A stretch of 64,000 nucleotides of DNA, taken from the NCBI GenBank assembly GCA_902773665.1, contig CACYFF010000004.1:1-64000 (forward strand). The letters run 5' to 3'. Made by a program: the position numbers and the translations under genes. Shown here piece by piece: positions 15,329 through 24,300 of this stretch. The notes under the pieces were generated by a model. It searched no databases. It was not told where the DNA came from and saw only the letters and a list, made by a program, of their open reading frames with translations. The number at the start of each line of letters is the position of its first letter. Within the stretch, counting starts at the first letter, position 1. Origin of the DNA: an uncultured Eubacteriales bacterium (GTDB lineage: Bacteria; Bacillota; Clostridia; Peptostreptococcales; Anaerovoracaceae).

Positions 15329-16639
15329 CTAGTTTTTCTTCGCACCCGGATCGGTAAGCTCCGGGATGGCTCCGCCTGCAACGGCCCAGAAGTATAAAGA
15401 GGCCACGCTGCCGTAGGGCGAAAGGCGTCTTCGATACTTTTCAAACAGCTGCCTGTCGATCTTGCGGTGACGGTATACCATGCGCATACCCCGCAGGATG
15501 GCCAGGTCGCCGTAGCTCAACACGTCCTGGCGCTGCAGACAGAAAAGAAGCAACATTTCCGCGGTCCAGACGCCAATGCCTTTCAGTGAGACGAGCGCGG
15601 CGATCGCGTCTTCGTCGCTCATATGCTGTACGGCATCCAGATCGAAGGAACCGTTCAGGACCTTGCGGGCGAAATCCTGCATGTAGCCGACTTTCCGGAA
15701 CGTAAGCCCCAGCTGCTGCAGATCTTCCGGAGCGGCGGTAGCGATCGTCTGCGGGGTCACCTCGCCCAGCGCAGACTGCATGCGGGCCCAGATGGTCTTC
15801 TGCGCCTTCGTGGAGATCTGCTGGCCAACGATCTGATGTACGACTGATTCGAACAGATCTGTATCGATTGGCCGGTACAGCGGTCCGATGCGGTCGATGA
15901 CCGCCCCCAGCTTCCTGTCTTTTTTCTTCAGATATTCGAGCGCTTCTTCGGAATACACAAAATAGGGCTCCGGCTTTCTTACCACAGCCCCCGGCTGCCA
16001 CACCCGGAACTGCCCGTCCCAGTCTCCCCGGAGCATCTTTTCGAGCAGCAGCACAGAACCCGACACGTGGGCCCAGGGCACGTCCAGAAAGGCAGCATCT
16101 TCTGCCGCAACGGCCTCGTAGCGTGCCGTATGGGTGTCGTATACGCTGGCATCCACGATGTCGACGCCCCGGAACAGCTCTTTCCAGCGCGCATGGATCT
16201 CTTCCGCCACTTCCGCCGGCTTGTCCGCTATGTAGCGGTCGAACAGCGCCTTAAAGGAAGCCTCCTTGGGGTCGGGGTCTTTCAGATACAGATGGGTATC
16301 GTCCTTGCGGTTGAACTGTTCGCGGTCATCCGTCGTGAGCAGCAGGGAGATGCAGTCGTCCACTGCCGGGGTCACGATGCGCAGCCGCCCGCAGGGCACG
16401 GCATCCCAGGAACCGCCGCAATAGCCCATGGCCACGAGAACGGTAGAGATGTCTTCCGGCATGGCCTCCAAAGCCTCTAAAACTGCCTCTCGCATGCGTT
16501 TTGGGTCCATGTGGAGCTTCCGGTCCAGATAGAACACCGGAAGGGCTGTTCCGGCTCTTTTTTGCGCTTCCGCCAGAAAGCCCGCCAGCGACGTGCAGCA
16601 GAGGACGGCAGTCTTTGCGGGATTTAATGCTACTTTCAT
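15329..16639 (-). CDS. DUF1638 domain fused to AlkA-type DNA glycosylase
   Basis: A 436-aa protein made of two parts that are normally separate. Residues 1-215 match DUF1638 (MGYCGGSWDAVPCG at 71-84, IVTPAVDDCISLLL at 88-101, several conserved Cys and Asp), a domain of unknown function best known from methanogens and from corrinoid/methyl-transfer gene neighbourhoods. Residues 226-430 are a DNA-3-methyladenine glycosylase II of the HhH-GPD superfamily: FESVVHQIVGQQISTKAQ, the helix-hairpin-helix LKGIGVWTAEM (352-362) and the catalytic Asp378 in SYGDLAILRGM. The frame is continuous across the junction. The glycosylase would remove alkylated purines; the added role of DUF1638 is unknown. Confidence 0.85.
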   Translation of the reverse strand: MKVALNPAKTAVLCCTSLAGFLAEAQKRAGTALPVFYLDRKLHMDPKRMREAVLEALEAMPEDISTVLVAMGYCGGSWDAVPCGRLRIVTPAVDDCISLLLTTDDREQFNRKDDTHLYLKDPDPKEASFKALFDRYIADKPAEVAEEIHARWKELFRGVDIVDASVYDTHTARYEAVAAEDAAFLDVPWAHVSGSVLLLEKMLRGDWDGQFRVWQPGAVVRKPEPYFVYSEEALEYLKKKDRKLGAVIDRIGPLYRPIDTDLFESVVHQIVGQQISTKAQKTIWARMQSALGEVTPQTIATAAPEDLQQLGLTFRKVGYMQDFARKVLNGSFDLDAVQHMSDEDAIAALVSLKGIGVWTAEMLLLFCLQRQDVLSYGDLAILRGMRMVYRHRKIDRQLFEKYRRRLSPYGSVASLYFWAVAGGAIPELTDPGAKKN

Positions 16640-16652
16640 AAGCCCCGCCTTT

Positions 16653-18377
16653 CTAGCCTTCCGACCGTTCGCCCAGGCCGTATTCCCGGATCTTTCTCAT
16701 GATGGAGGACTGGCTGACCCCCAGCAACTCCGCGGCTTTGCGGGTGGTGCCGCCCTTTTCCAGGGCCCGCTCCACCAGGGTCCGCTCCACCTCTTCCACC
16801 GCTTTGTTCAATGGCGGCAGGCCGTTGACGACGACGCCCTCCGCCGGCGGCTGCACTGACTCTTCTTCTTTTGCTCTCAGTTCCCCGGACCAGATCCGGT
16901 AGAAATGCTCCGGCCCGATCTCGTCGTCTACGCTCATGATGATAAGGCGCTTTACGAGATTCTTCAGCTCGCGCACGTTGCCCGGCCAGTCGTAATCCAG
17001 CAGCAGCCGGATGAGATCTTCGGAAAAACGCTTATTCGTGCCGTAATTCTGGTTGTAGATATACAGAAAATGCAGCAGCAGCGGTGCCACGTCCTCTTTG
17101 CGGTCGCGCAGGGCCGGCATATGGATGGGGATGACGTTGAGCCGGTAGTACAGGTCGCGGCGGAACGTGCCCTGCTCCACCATGGCCTGCAGATCGCGGT
17201 TCGTGGCTGCGATGATCCGCGCATTGGTCTTGATGGGTTCCACCCCGCCCACCTTATAGAACTCGCCGTCCTGCAGCACCCGCAGCAGTTTTGCCTGGGA
17301 TTCCAGGGGCATGTCGCCGATCTCGTCCAGGAAGATCGTGCCTTTGGATGCCACCTCGAAGAAACCGGGCTTGCCCTTGGCGGAAGCGCCGGTGAAAGCG
17401 CCGGGTTCGTAGCCGAACAGTTCCGCTTCCAGCAGATTTGTAGAGATGGCGCTGCAGTTGAGGGTGACGTAGGGTTCGTAGCGGCGCTGGCTGGAGGAGT
17501 GGACGATGGAGGCGAAGATCTCCTTGCCGGTGCCGGATTCGCCCAAAAGCAGCACGGGCACGTCGTAGTGGGCCACGCGGATGGAATCCTGCAGCACCTG
17601 CCGCACCGCCGTGCTCTCGGCGATGATGTCGACGGGGGATTCCTGCACGTAGGAGAGGGCGTTATGCTTGTTCCGCGGGTTCACCTGTTCCCGGAACGTG
17701 CCTTCGATCACCCGCATCGCTTTCTCTTCCAGCTGGTTGACGCAGATGAGCACGCAGTAGGGCTTGCCCGCCGCGTCGTAGATCGGCGTGCCGGAGATGA
17801 TGCCGTAGCGGCCGCCGGCGAAGCTCTGCAGCACCGTGTATTCCTTGTTGATGCGGAGGATGACCGGGGTCACCAGGGGCATGTACATGCCCTGATTGTG
17901 CAGGGTAAAGATCGTCTGACCCACCGCATCTTCCCGGCGGATGCCGGTGATCTGCTCGTAGCGGGAGTTGATGAACATGGACACGCCGTCGGCCCGGGTA
18001 ACGTAGATGCCGGTGTCGTAATCTTCGAACATGTCCGCTGTAACGCTGTCGGCGCCGGCGTTTTTACTCAGCGTATACAGAACGGAGGAGAGAGAGACCT
18101 GGTCCTGCAGCACGGCGATATAGGCGCCGTTCCAGTTGTCGAGGATCTTCGCCTGGGCTGCGCTGCGCACGGCGGATACCGGCACGAGGCGCAGGGTGTA
18201 ACTCGTGTGGTTGAGCAGGATAGTGGTCGCCAGATTGGCGTTGTTGAGCTCGAGGCTCTGGACGTGAGCCTGGAAATCGTCGGGATCGATGCCCGCCAGA
18301 AACTCTTCGGAGGCGGTGTCGCAGGGGAAGAGGTCGCCGGCGCGGTCGATGAGGAAGGAATATTGCAGGTGTTTCAT
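16653..18377 (-). CDS. PAS-containing sigma-54-dependent transcriptional activator
   Basis: A 574-aa enhancer-binding protein. Residues 1-105 are an unrecognised sensor region, 110-220 a PAS domain, 245-480 the AAA+ sigma-54 contact domain with Walker A GESGTGKE (279-286), the GAFTGA loop (326-331), Walker B GTIFLDE (346-352) and the Arg fingers in FRRDLYYRL. Residues 540-570 form a TyrR/Fis-type HTH (TTRKAAELLGVSQSSIMRKI). It is divergent from the 4-hydroxybutyryl-CoA dehydratase operon, which carries a perfect sigma-54 promoter, so it almost certainly activates that operon in response to a small molecule bound by the N-terminal or PAS domain. Confidence 0.93.
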   Translation of the reverse strand: MKHLQYSFLIDRAGDLFPCDTASEEFLAGIDPDDFQAHVQSLELNNANLATTILLNHTSYTLRLVPVSAVRSAAQAKILDNWNGAYIAVLQDQVSLSSVLYTLSKNAGADSVTADMFEDYDTGIYVTRADGVSMFINSRYEQITGIRREDAVGQTIFTLHNQGMYMPLVTPVILRINKEYTVLQSFAGGRYGIISGTPIYDAAGKPYCVLICVNQLEEKAMRVIEGTFREQVNPRNKHNALSYVQESPVDIIAESTAVRQVLQDSIRVAHYDVPVLLLGESGTGKEIFASIVHSSSQRRYEPYVTLNCSAISTNLLEAELFGYEPGAFTGASAKGKPGFFEVASKGTIFLDEIGDMPLESQAKLLRVLQDGEFYKVGGVEPIKTNARIIAATNRDLQAMVEQGTFRRDLYYRLNVIPIHMPALRDRKEDVAPLLLHFLYIYNQNYGTNKRFSEDLIRLLLDYDWPGNVRELKNLVKRLIIMSVDDEIGPEHFYRIWSGELRAKEEESVQPPAEGVVVNGLPPLNKAVEEVERTLVERALEKGGTTRKAAELLGVSQSSIMRKIREYGLGERSEG

Positions 18378-18421
18378 GGTGGGGCCTTTCAGCGTGGGAT
18401 TTGCACCTTTATCGTATCATA

Positions 18422-18479
18422 GAACCGATACCGGTTCAAGTGAACCGCAAAAGTGGTTCGTATGTTAGCAACCGCTAAC
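18422..18479. promoter_or_regulatory. Three inverted repeats, likely activator binding sites
   Basis: GAACCG-N4-CGGTTC (18422-18437), GAACC-N8-GGTTC (18442-18459) and GTTAGC-N4-GCTAAC (18464-18479) lie 95-150 bp upstream of the sigma-54 promoter, in the position expected for an enhancer. The first two share half-sites; the third differs. Confidence 0.7.
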
Positions 18480-18573
18480 CGCAAACGCCTTCAACCCTTC
18501 AAAAAACAGGACAGTTGGAGCTCCCAGGGTCAAAAAATCCACAAAAAATTTTACTTTTTCCTTCCGTGGTCTT

Positions 18574-18589
18574 TGGCACACTTCTTGCA
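18574..18589 (+). promoter_or_regulatory. Sigma-54 promoter of the dehydratase operon
   Basis: TGGCACACTTCTTGCA matches the -24/-12 consensus exactly, with the GG and GC elements 10 nt apart. Transcription should begin near 18600. Confidence 0.92.
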
Positions 18590-18654
18590 AAATATATTGA
18601 TTGCTGAAAATCGATTCACCAAAGTACTGATATTTTAACGGAGGAGAGACCCCA

Positions 18655-20133
18655 ATGGCATTAATGACCGGAGCAGAGTATATCGAATCTCTGCGTAAAC
18701 TGAACACCAAAGTCTACATGTTCGGCGAAAGGATCGAGAACTGGGTGGATCATCCCATGATCCGTCCGTCCATCAACTGCGTGGCAGCCACCTACGATGC
18801 CGCCGCAGAAGCCGGCGAAAACGGCCTGATGGTCGCGACCAGCAATCTCACCGGCCACAAGATCAACCGCTTTTCCAACATCCACATGAGCACCGACGAC
18901 CTGTGCAAGAAGGTCAAGATGCAGAGAATGCTGGGTCAGAAGACCGCTTCCTGCTTCCAGCGCTGCGTCGGCATGGACTCGTTCAACGCCGTCTATTCCA
19001 CCACCTTCGAGATCGACGAAAAGTACGGCACGAATTATCACGAACGCTTTAAGAATTTCCTCATCATGGTCCAGGACAACGACCTCACCGTGGACGGCGC
19101 CATGACCGACCCCAAGGGTGACCGCTCCAAGAGCCCCAGCCAGCAGTCCAATCCCGACGTCTTCGTGCACGTCAAGGAAGTCCGGGAAGACGGTATCGTC
19201 GTAAGAGGCGCCAAGGCCCACCAGACCGGCTCCGTCAACTCCCACTGGCACATCTTTATGCCCACCATCTCCATGAAGCCCGAGGACAAGGATTTCGCCC
19301 TGTGCTTCGCCTGCCCCTCCGATGCGGACGGCCTCTTCATGGTCTACGGCAGACAGTCCTGCGATACCCGCAAGCTGGAAGACGGCGCGGACATCGACCT
19401 GGGCAATAAGAAATACGGCGGCCAGGAAGCCCTCGTTATCCTGGACGACGTCTTTATCCCCAACGAATACATCTTTATGAACGGCGAGACCGAATTCGCC
19501 GGCATGCTGGTCGAACGTTTCGCGGGCTACCACAGACAGAGCTACGGCGGCTGCAAGGTCGGCGTAGGCGACGTCATCATTGGCGCTGCCGCGCTGGCCG
19601 CGGAATACAACGGCTGCGAGAAGGCTTCCGCCGTCAAGGATAAGCTGGTAGAGATGACCCACCTCAACGAGACCATGTACTGCTGCGGCATCGCCTGCTC
19701 TGCAGACGGCCATGAGACGAAGGCCGGCAACTACGAGATCAACCTGCTGGAAGCCAACGTCTGCAAGCAGAACGTCACCAGATTCCCCTACGAGATCGCA
19801 AGACTTGCGGAAGACATCGCAGGCGGTCTGATGGTCACCATGCCCTCCGAAAAGGACTTCAAGTCCGATCTGGTCGTGGGCAAGAACGGCGAGACCCTCG
19901 GCGAATTCTGCACCTCTCTGCTGGGCACCAAGGACGATGTGGACACCATGGACCGCATGCGCATCCTGCGCTTCCTGGAGAACATCTGCCTGGGTTCCTC
20001 CGCAGTCGGTTACAGAACGGAATCCCTGCACGGTGCCGGTTCTCCCCAGGCCCAGCGCATCATGATCGCACGTCAGGGCAACATCGAAGCCAAGAAAAAG
20101 CTGGCTAAAAAGATCGCCGGCATCGAAGAATAG
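18655..20133 (+). CDS. abfD: 4-hydroxybutyryl-CoA dehydratase / vinylacetyl-CoA isomerase homologue
   Basis: A 492-aa FAD and [4Fe-4S] enzyme of the 4-hydroxyphenylacetate 3-hydroxylase (HpaB) superfamily. The cluster ligands known from the Clostridium aminobutyricum enzyme are all present with an offset of one: Cys100, Cys104 (ASCFQRCVG), His293 (GYHRQS) and Cys300 (GGCKVG). This makes dehydration of 4-hydroxybutyryl-CoA to crotonyl-CoA, by a ketyl-radical route, the best guess. A closely related dehydratase acting on another acyl-CoA cannot be excluded, because the usual companions (CoA-transferase, 4-hydroxybutyrate dehydrogenase) are not next to it. GGAGGAGA precedes the ATG. It is first in a sigma-54-controlled operon with an aminotransferase. 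Confidence 0.88.
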   Translation: MALMTGAEYIESLRKLNTKVYMFGERIENWVDHPMIRPSINCVAATYDAAAEAGENGLMVATSNLTGHKINRFSNIHMSTDDLCKKVKMQRMLGQKTASCFQRCVGMDSFNAVYSTTFEIDEKYGTNYHERFKNFLIMVQDNDLTVDGAMTDPKGDRSKSPSQQSNPDVFVHVKEVREDGIVVRGAKAHQTGSVNSHWHIFMPTISMKPEDKDFALCFACPSDADGLFMVYGRQSCDTRKLEDGADIDLGNKKYGGQEALVILDDVFIPNEYIFMNGETEFAGMLVERFAGYHRQSYGGCKVGVGDVIIGAAALAAEYNGCEKASAVKDKLVEMTHLNETMYCCGIACSADGHETKAGNYEINLLEANVCKQNVTRFPYEIARLAEDIAGGLMVTMPSEKDFKSDLVVGKNGETLGEFCTSLLGTKDDVDTMDRMRILRFLENICLGSSAVGYRTESLHGAGSPQAQRIMIARQGNIEAKKKLAKKIAGIEE

Positions 20134-20147
20134 TATAAGGAGGCAAT

Positions 20148-21305
20148 ATGAGAAATTTCATGTCTGAAAAGAGTGCCAACACCCCGAGATCGGTCATCCG
20201 TGAGTTCGTTGGCATGAGCTACAAGTACGACAACGTGCTGTCCTTCGGTTTCGGCCAGCCCGACTTTGTGACCCCGAAGCACATCACGGACGCTATGAAG
20301 GAATCTCTCGACAGAGGCGAATCCTTCTACGCCCCCAACACCGGTATTCTCCCCCTGAGAGAAGCCATCTCCAAGTCCTATGCGGAAAGAGGCCTGTCCT
20401 ACGGGATCGACGAGATGGTCGTCACCATCGGCGGCACCTCCGCTCTGCTGTTGGCGCTGGAAGCCGCTCTGGACATCGGTGATGAGGTCATCATCTCCGA
20501 CCCCTGCTACGCTGCCTACGACGGCATGATCATCATGCTGGGCTGCAAGCCTGTGCGGGTCAAGATCTTCGAAGAAGACGGCTTTATGTTCAACCCCGAA
20601 GCGGTAAGAGCAGCCATCACCCCGAAGACCAAGCTGATGCTGATCAACTTCCCCTCCAACCCCACCGGCGGCGTTGCGGATTACGACAACATGAAAGCCC
20701 TGGCGGAGATCTGCGTGGAGAACGACATCTTCTGCGTCACCGACGAAATGTACAGAGAACTCAACTGGACCGGCAAGCCCTTCGTATCCATCGCTTCCTT
20801 CCCCGGCATGAAGGAAAGAACGATCATCGTGGACGGCTTCTCCAAGACCTATGCGATGACCGGCGCAAGACTGGGCTACGCCGCAGGACCCAAGGAAATG
20901 ATCGCCAAGATGATCATGCTGCTGGAGAACGTATTCTCCTCCGTCTTTACCGCAGTGCAGTGGGGCGGTGTGGCAGCTCTCACCTCCAGCCAGCAGTGCG
21001 TGGAGGACATGAAGGCCCTGTACCGGCACAGAAAAGCTCTGCTGGTCGAAGGCATCAATAAGATCCCCGGCATCTCCTGCAAAGATCCCGCCGGCGCGTT
21101 CTATCTGATGGCCAACATCAAGCAGACCGGGCTGGATTCCAGAACCTTCGCAGCTAAGCTGCTGGATCAGGAGCACATGCTCGTTATCCCCGGCGTCGGC
21201 TTCGGCGAAGGCGGCGAAGGCTTCGTCCGCTTCTGCTATGCCACCAACGACGAGAACATCGCCGATGGTATGGACAGACTCGAGCGGTTCATGAAGACCA
21301 TCTAA
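20148..21305 (+). CDS. Class I/II PLP-dependent aminotransferase
   Basis: A 385-aa fold-type I aminotransferase. Visible landmarks are FGFGQPDF near the N terminus, INFPSNPTGG with the PLP-contacting Asn (near 172), the Asp/Tyr pair in VTDEMYREL, the PLP lysine in DGFSKTYAMTGARLGY and the substrate Arg in FVRFCYA near the C terminus. The pattern fits aspartate/aromatic-type transaminases. It lies 14 bp after the dehydratase gene with a strong AAGGAGG site and is surely co-transcribed; it could supply the 2-oxo or hydroxy acid used by the pathway. The exact amino donor is unknown. Confidence 0.88.
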   Translation: MRNFMSEKSANTPRSVIREFVGMSYKYDNVLSFGFGQPDFVTPKHITDAMKESLDRGESFYAPNTGILPLREAISKSYAERGLSYGIDEMVVTIGGTSALLLALEAALDIGDEVIISDPCYAAYDGMIIMLGCKPVRVKIFEEDGFMFNPEAVRAAITPKTKLMLINFPSNPTGGVADYDNMKALAEICVENDIFCVTDEMYRELNWTGKPFVSIASFPGMKERTIIVDGFSKTYAMTGARLGYAAGPKEMIAKMIMLLENVFSSVFTAVQWGGVAALTSSQQCVEDMKALYRHRKALLVEGINKIPGISCKDPAGAFYLMANIKQTGLDSRTFAAKLLDQEHMLVIPGVGFGEGGEGFVRFCYATNDENIADGMDRLERFMKTI

Positions 21306-21354
21306 TAAACAAGGCTCCAATTATCTAACACATAAATCATATAAGGAGAAAAGA

Positions 21355-24300
21355 ATGGCTAAAAAATTCGACGTAATGGACGGAAATACCGCGGCGGCGT
21401 ACATATCCTACGCATTTTCCGAAGTCGCCGGTATCTTCCCGATCACGCCCAGCTCCCCCATGGCAGAAATGGTGGACGAATGGGCGGCCAAAGGCCGTAA
21501 GAACATCTTCGGTCAGAAGGTCCAGGTGGTCGAGATGCAGTCCGAAGCCGGTGCAGCCGGTGCGGTCCACGGTTCCCTGCAGGGCGGCGCGCTGACCTCC
21601 ACCTACACCGCTTCCCAGGGTCTGCTGCTCATGATCCCCAACATGTACAAGATCGCAGGCGAACTGCTCCCCGGCGTGTTCCACGTATCCGCCCGTTCCC
21701 TGTCTGTTCACGGTCTGTCCATCTTCGGAGACCACTCCGACGTTATGGCCTGCCGCCAGACCGGTTTCGCGATGCTGGCTTCCGCCAATCCTCAGGAAGT
21801 TATGGACATGGGCGCTGTTGCCCACCTGTCCGCCATCAAGTCCAGAGTGCCCTTCCTGCACTACTTCGACGGTTTCCGGACCTCCCACGAGATCCAGAAG
21901 ATCGAATGCCTGGACTACGACGACATGAAGAAGCTCGTGGACATGGATGCGGTCAACGCGTTCCGCAAGAACGCCCTCAACCCCGAACATCCCTGCATCC
22001 GCGGCACCACCATCAACCCCGACCTCTACTTTCAGGGCAGAGAAGCGCAGAACCGCTTCTACGACGCTGTTCCCGAGATCGTAGAGAACTACATGAACGA
22101 GATCAATAAGCTGACCGGCCGCAACTACACGCTGTTCAACTACTACGGCGCACCCGATGCCACCGAGGTCGTGATCGCGAACGGCTCCGTCTGCGACACG
22201 CTGGAAAAGGTCTGCGACTACCTGAACGCGCAGGACCGCAAGGTCGGTATGATCAACGTCCACCTGTACAGACCCTTCTCCATGAAGCACTTCCTGGCTG
22301 CCGTGCCCGAGACCTGCAAGAAGATCGCAGTCCTCGACATGACCAAGGAACCCGGCTCCATCGGCGAACCCATGTATCTGGACGTGGTCAACGCATACCA
22401 CATGTCCGGCAAGCCCGCTCCCATCATCGTGGGCGGCCGCTATGGTCTGTCCTCCAAGGACACCACCCCGGCGCACATCGTCTCCGTTTACGACAACCTG
22501 GCCAAGGACTGCCCGCAGGACAACTTTACGATCTCCATCGTGGACGACGTTACGCACCTGTCCCTGCCCCTGGGTGACCCCATCGACATCACTCCCGCAG
22601 ACTGCACGTCCTGCAAGATCTGGGGTCTGGGTGCAGACGGTACGGTCGGCGCAAACAAGAACTCCATCAAGATCATCGGCAACAACACCGATATGTATGC
22701 CCAGGCATACTTCGCGTATGACGCCAAGAAGAGCGGCGGCCTCACCCAGTCCCACCTGCGTTTCGGCCACTCTCCCATTAAGCAGCCGTACTATGTAAGC
22801 AATGCGGACCTGGTCGCTGTTCACAACCAGACCTACGTCCACAAGTACAACCTGACCAAGGACCTGAAGGACGGCGGCGTGTTCCTCCTCAACTGCCAGT
22901 GGAAGCCCGAGGAACTGGAAGACAGACTCCCCGCAGACCTGAAGAAGGGCCTGGCTGAGAAGCACGCCCAGTTCTACATCATCGACGCGGTCGACCTGGC
23001 TGCCGAGATCGGTCTGGGCAACAGAACCAACTCCATCCTGCAGTCCGCTTTCTTCAAGCTGATGGACATCATCCCCATGGAAGAAGCCCTCGGCTACATG
23101 AAGGATGCCATTAAGAAGACCTACCTCAAGAAGGGTATGGACGTCGTCGAAAAGAACTACAAAGCAGTCGACATGGGCGTGGACGGCCTCGTAAAGGTCG
23201 AAGTTCCCGCCGCATGGGCCGATCTCGAAGTGGTTCCCGCAGACAACAGCCACCTGCCCCAGTTCGTACAGGAAGTCGTCATCCCCGTCAACCGTCAGGA
23301 AGGCGACGATATCCCCGTTTCCATGTACGACAAGTTCAACATGCCGGACGGCACCTTCCCCAGCGCCCTCACCAAGTACGAGAAGCGCGGTGTGGCGGTC
23401 ACCCTGCCCGAATGGGATGCCGCCAAGTGCCTGCAGTGCAACCGCTGCGCACTGGTCTGCCCGCATGCTGCCATCCGTCCCATACTGCTTAACGACGAAG
23501 AAATGGCCAAGAAGCCCGCTGCCTTCGAGACCGTACCCGCCAAGGGCAAGGAACTCGAGAAGTACCAGTACAGAATGCAGGTATCCCTGTACGACTGCAC
23601 TGGCTGCGGCAGCTGCGTCAACGTATGCCCGGCTTCCAAGATGGATCCGGCTCCGCTCAAGATGATGCCCTTCGACAGCCAGGCTGCCCAGGCCGAGAAC
23701 TGGGAGTTCGGCGTAGAGGAAGTCACCATCAAGAAGGACGCTGTCTCCAACAAGAACACCAAGTTCAGCCAGTTCGCTCAGCCCCTGTTCGAGTTCTCCG
23801 GCGCCTGCGCAGGCTGCGGCGAGACCCCGTACATCAAGCTGGTCACGCAGCTGTTCGGTGATCATATGACCGTAGGAAACGCCTCCGGATGCTCCACCGC
23901 TTACGGCGGATCGCCCCCGGGAGTTCCCTACTCCAAGAACAAGGCTGGCGAAGGTCCCGCATGGGCCATGTCCCTGTTCGAAGATGCTGCCGAATACTCC
24001 TTCGGTATGCTGCTTGGCTCCACCAAGGTAAACGAGACCATCAAGGGCTATGCGGAGAACTTCCGCGGCACCGAGGTCGAGCCCGCTCTGGACGCCTACC
24101 TGGCAGACCGCGAGGATGACGCCAAGAGCAAGGAAGTTTCCAAGGCCTTCGCAGATGCTGTTGCGGCGTTTGAACCCAAGAGCGACATCCAGAAGGAAGC
24201 TAAGGAATTCATCCTGGCCAACACGGATTACCTGCGCAAGAGAAGCTACTGGGCCTTCGGCGGCGACGGCTGGGCTTATGATATCGGCTACGGCGGCCTG

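Noticed and set aside
16905..18422. A 505-codon plus-strand frame opposite the sigma-54 activator
   Set aside because: No ribosome site or motif; the opposite strand encodes an intact AAA+ activator.
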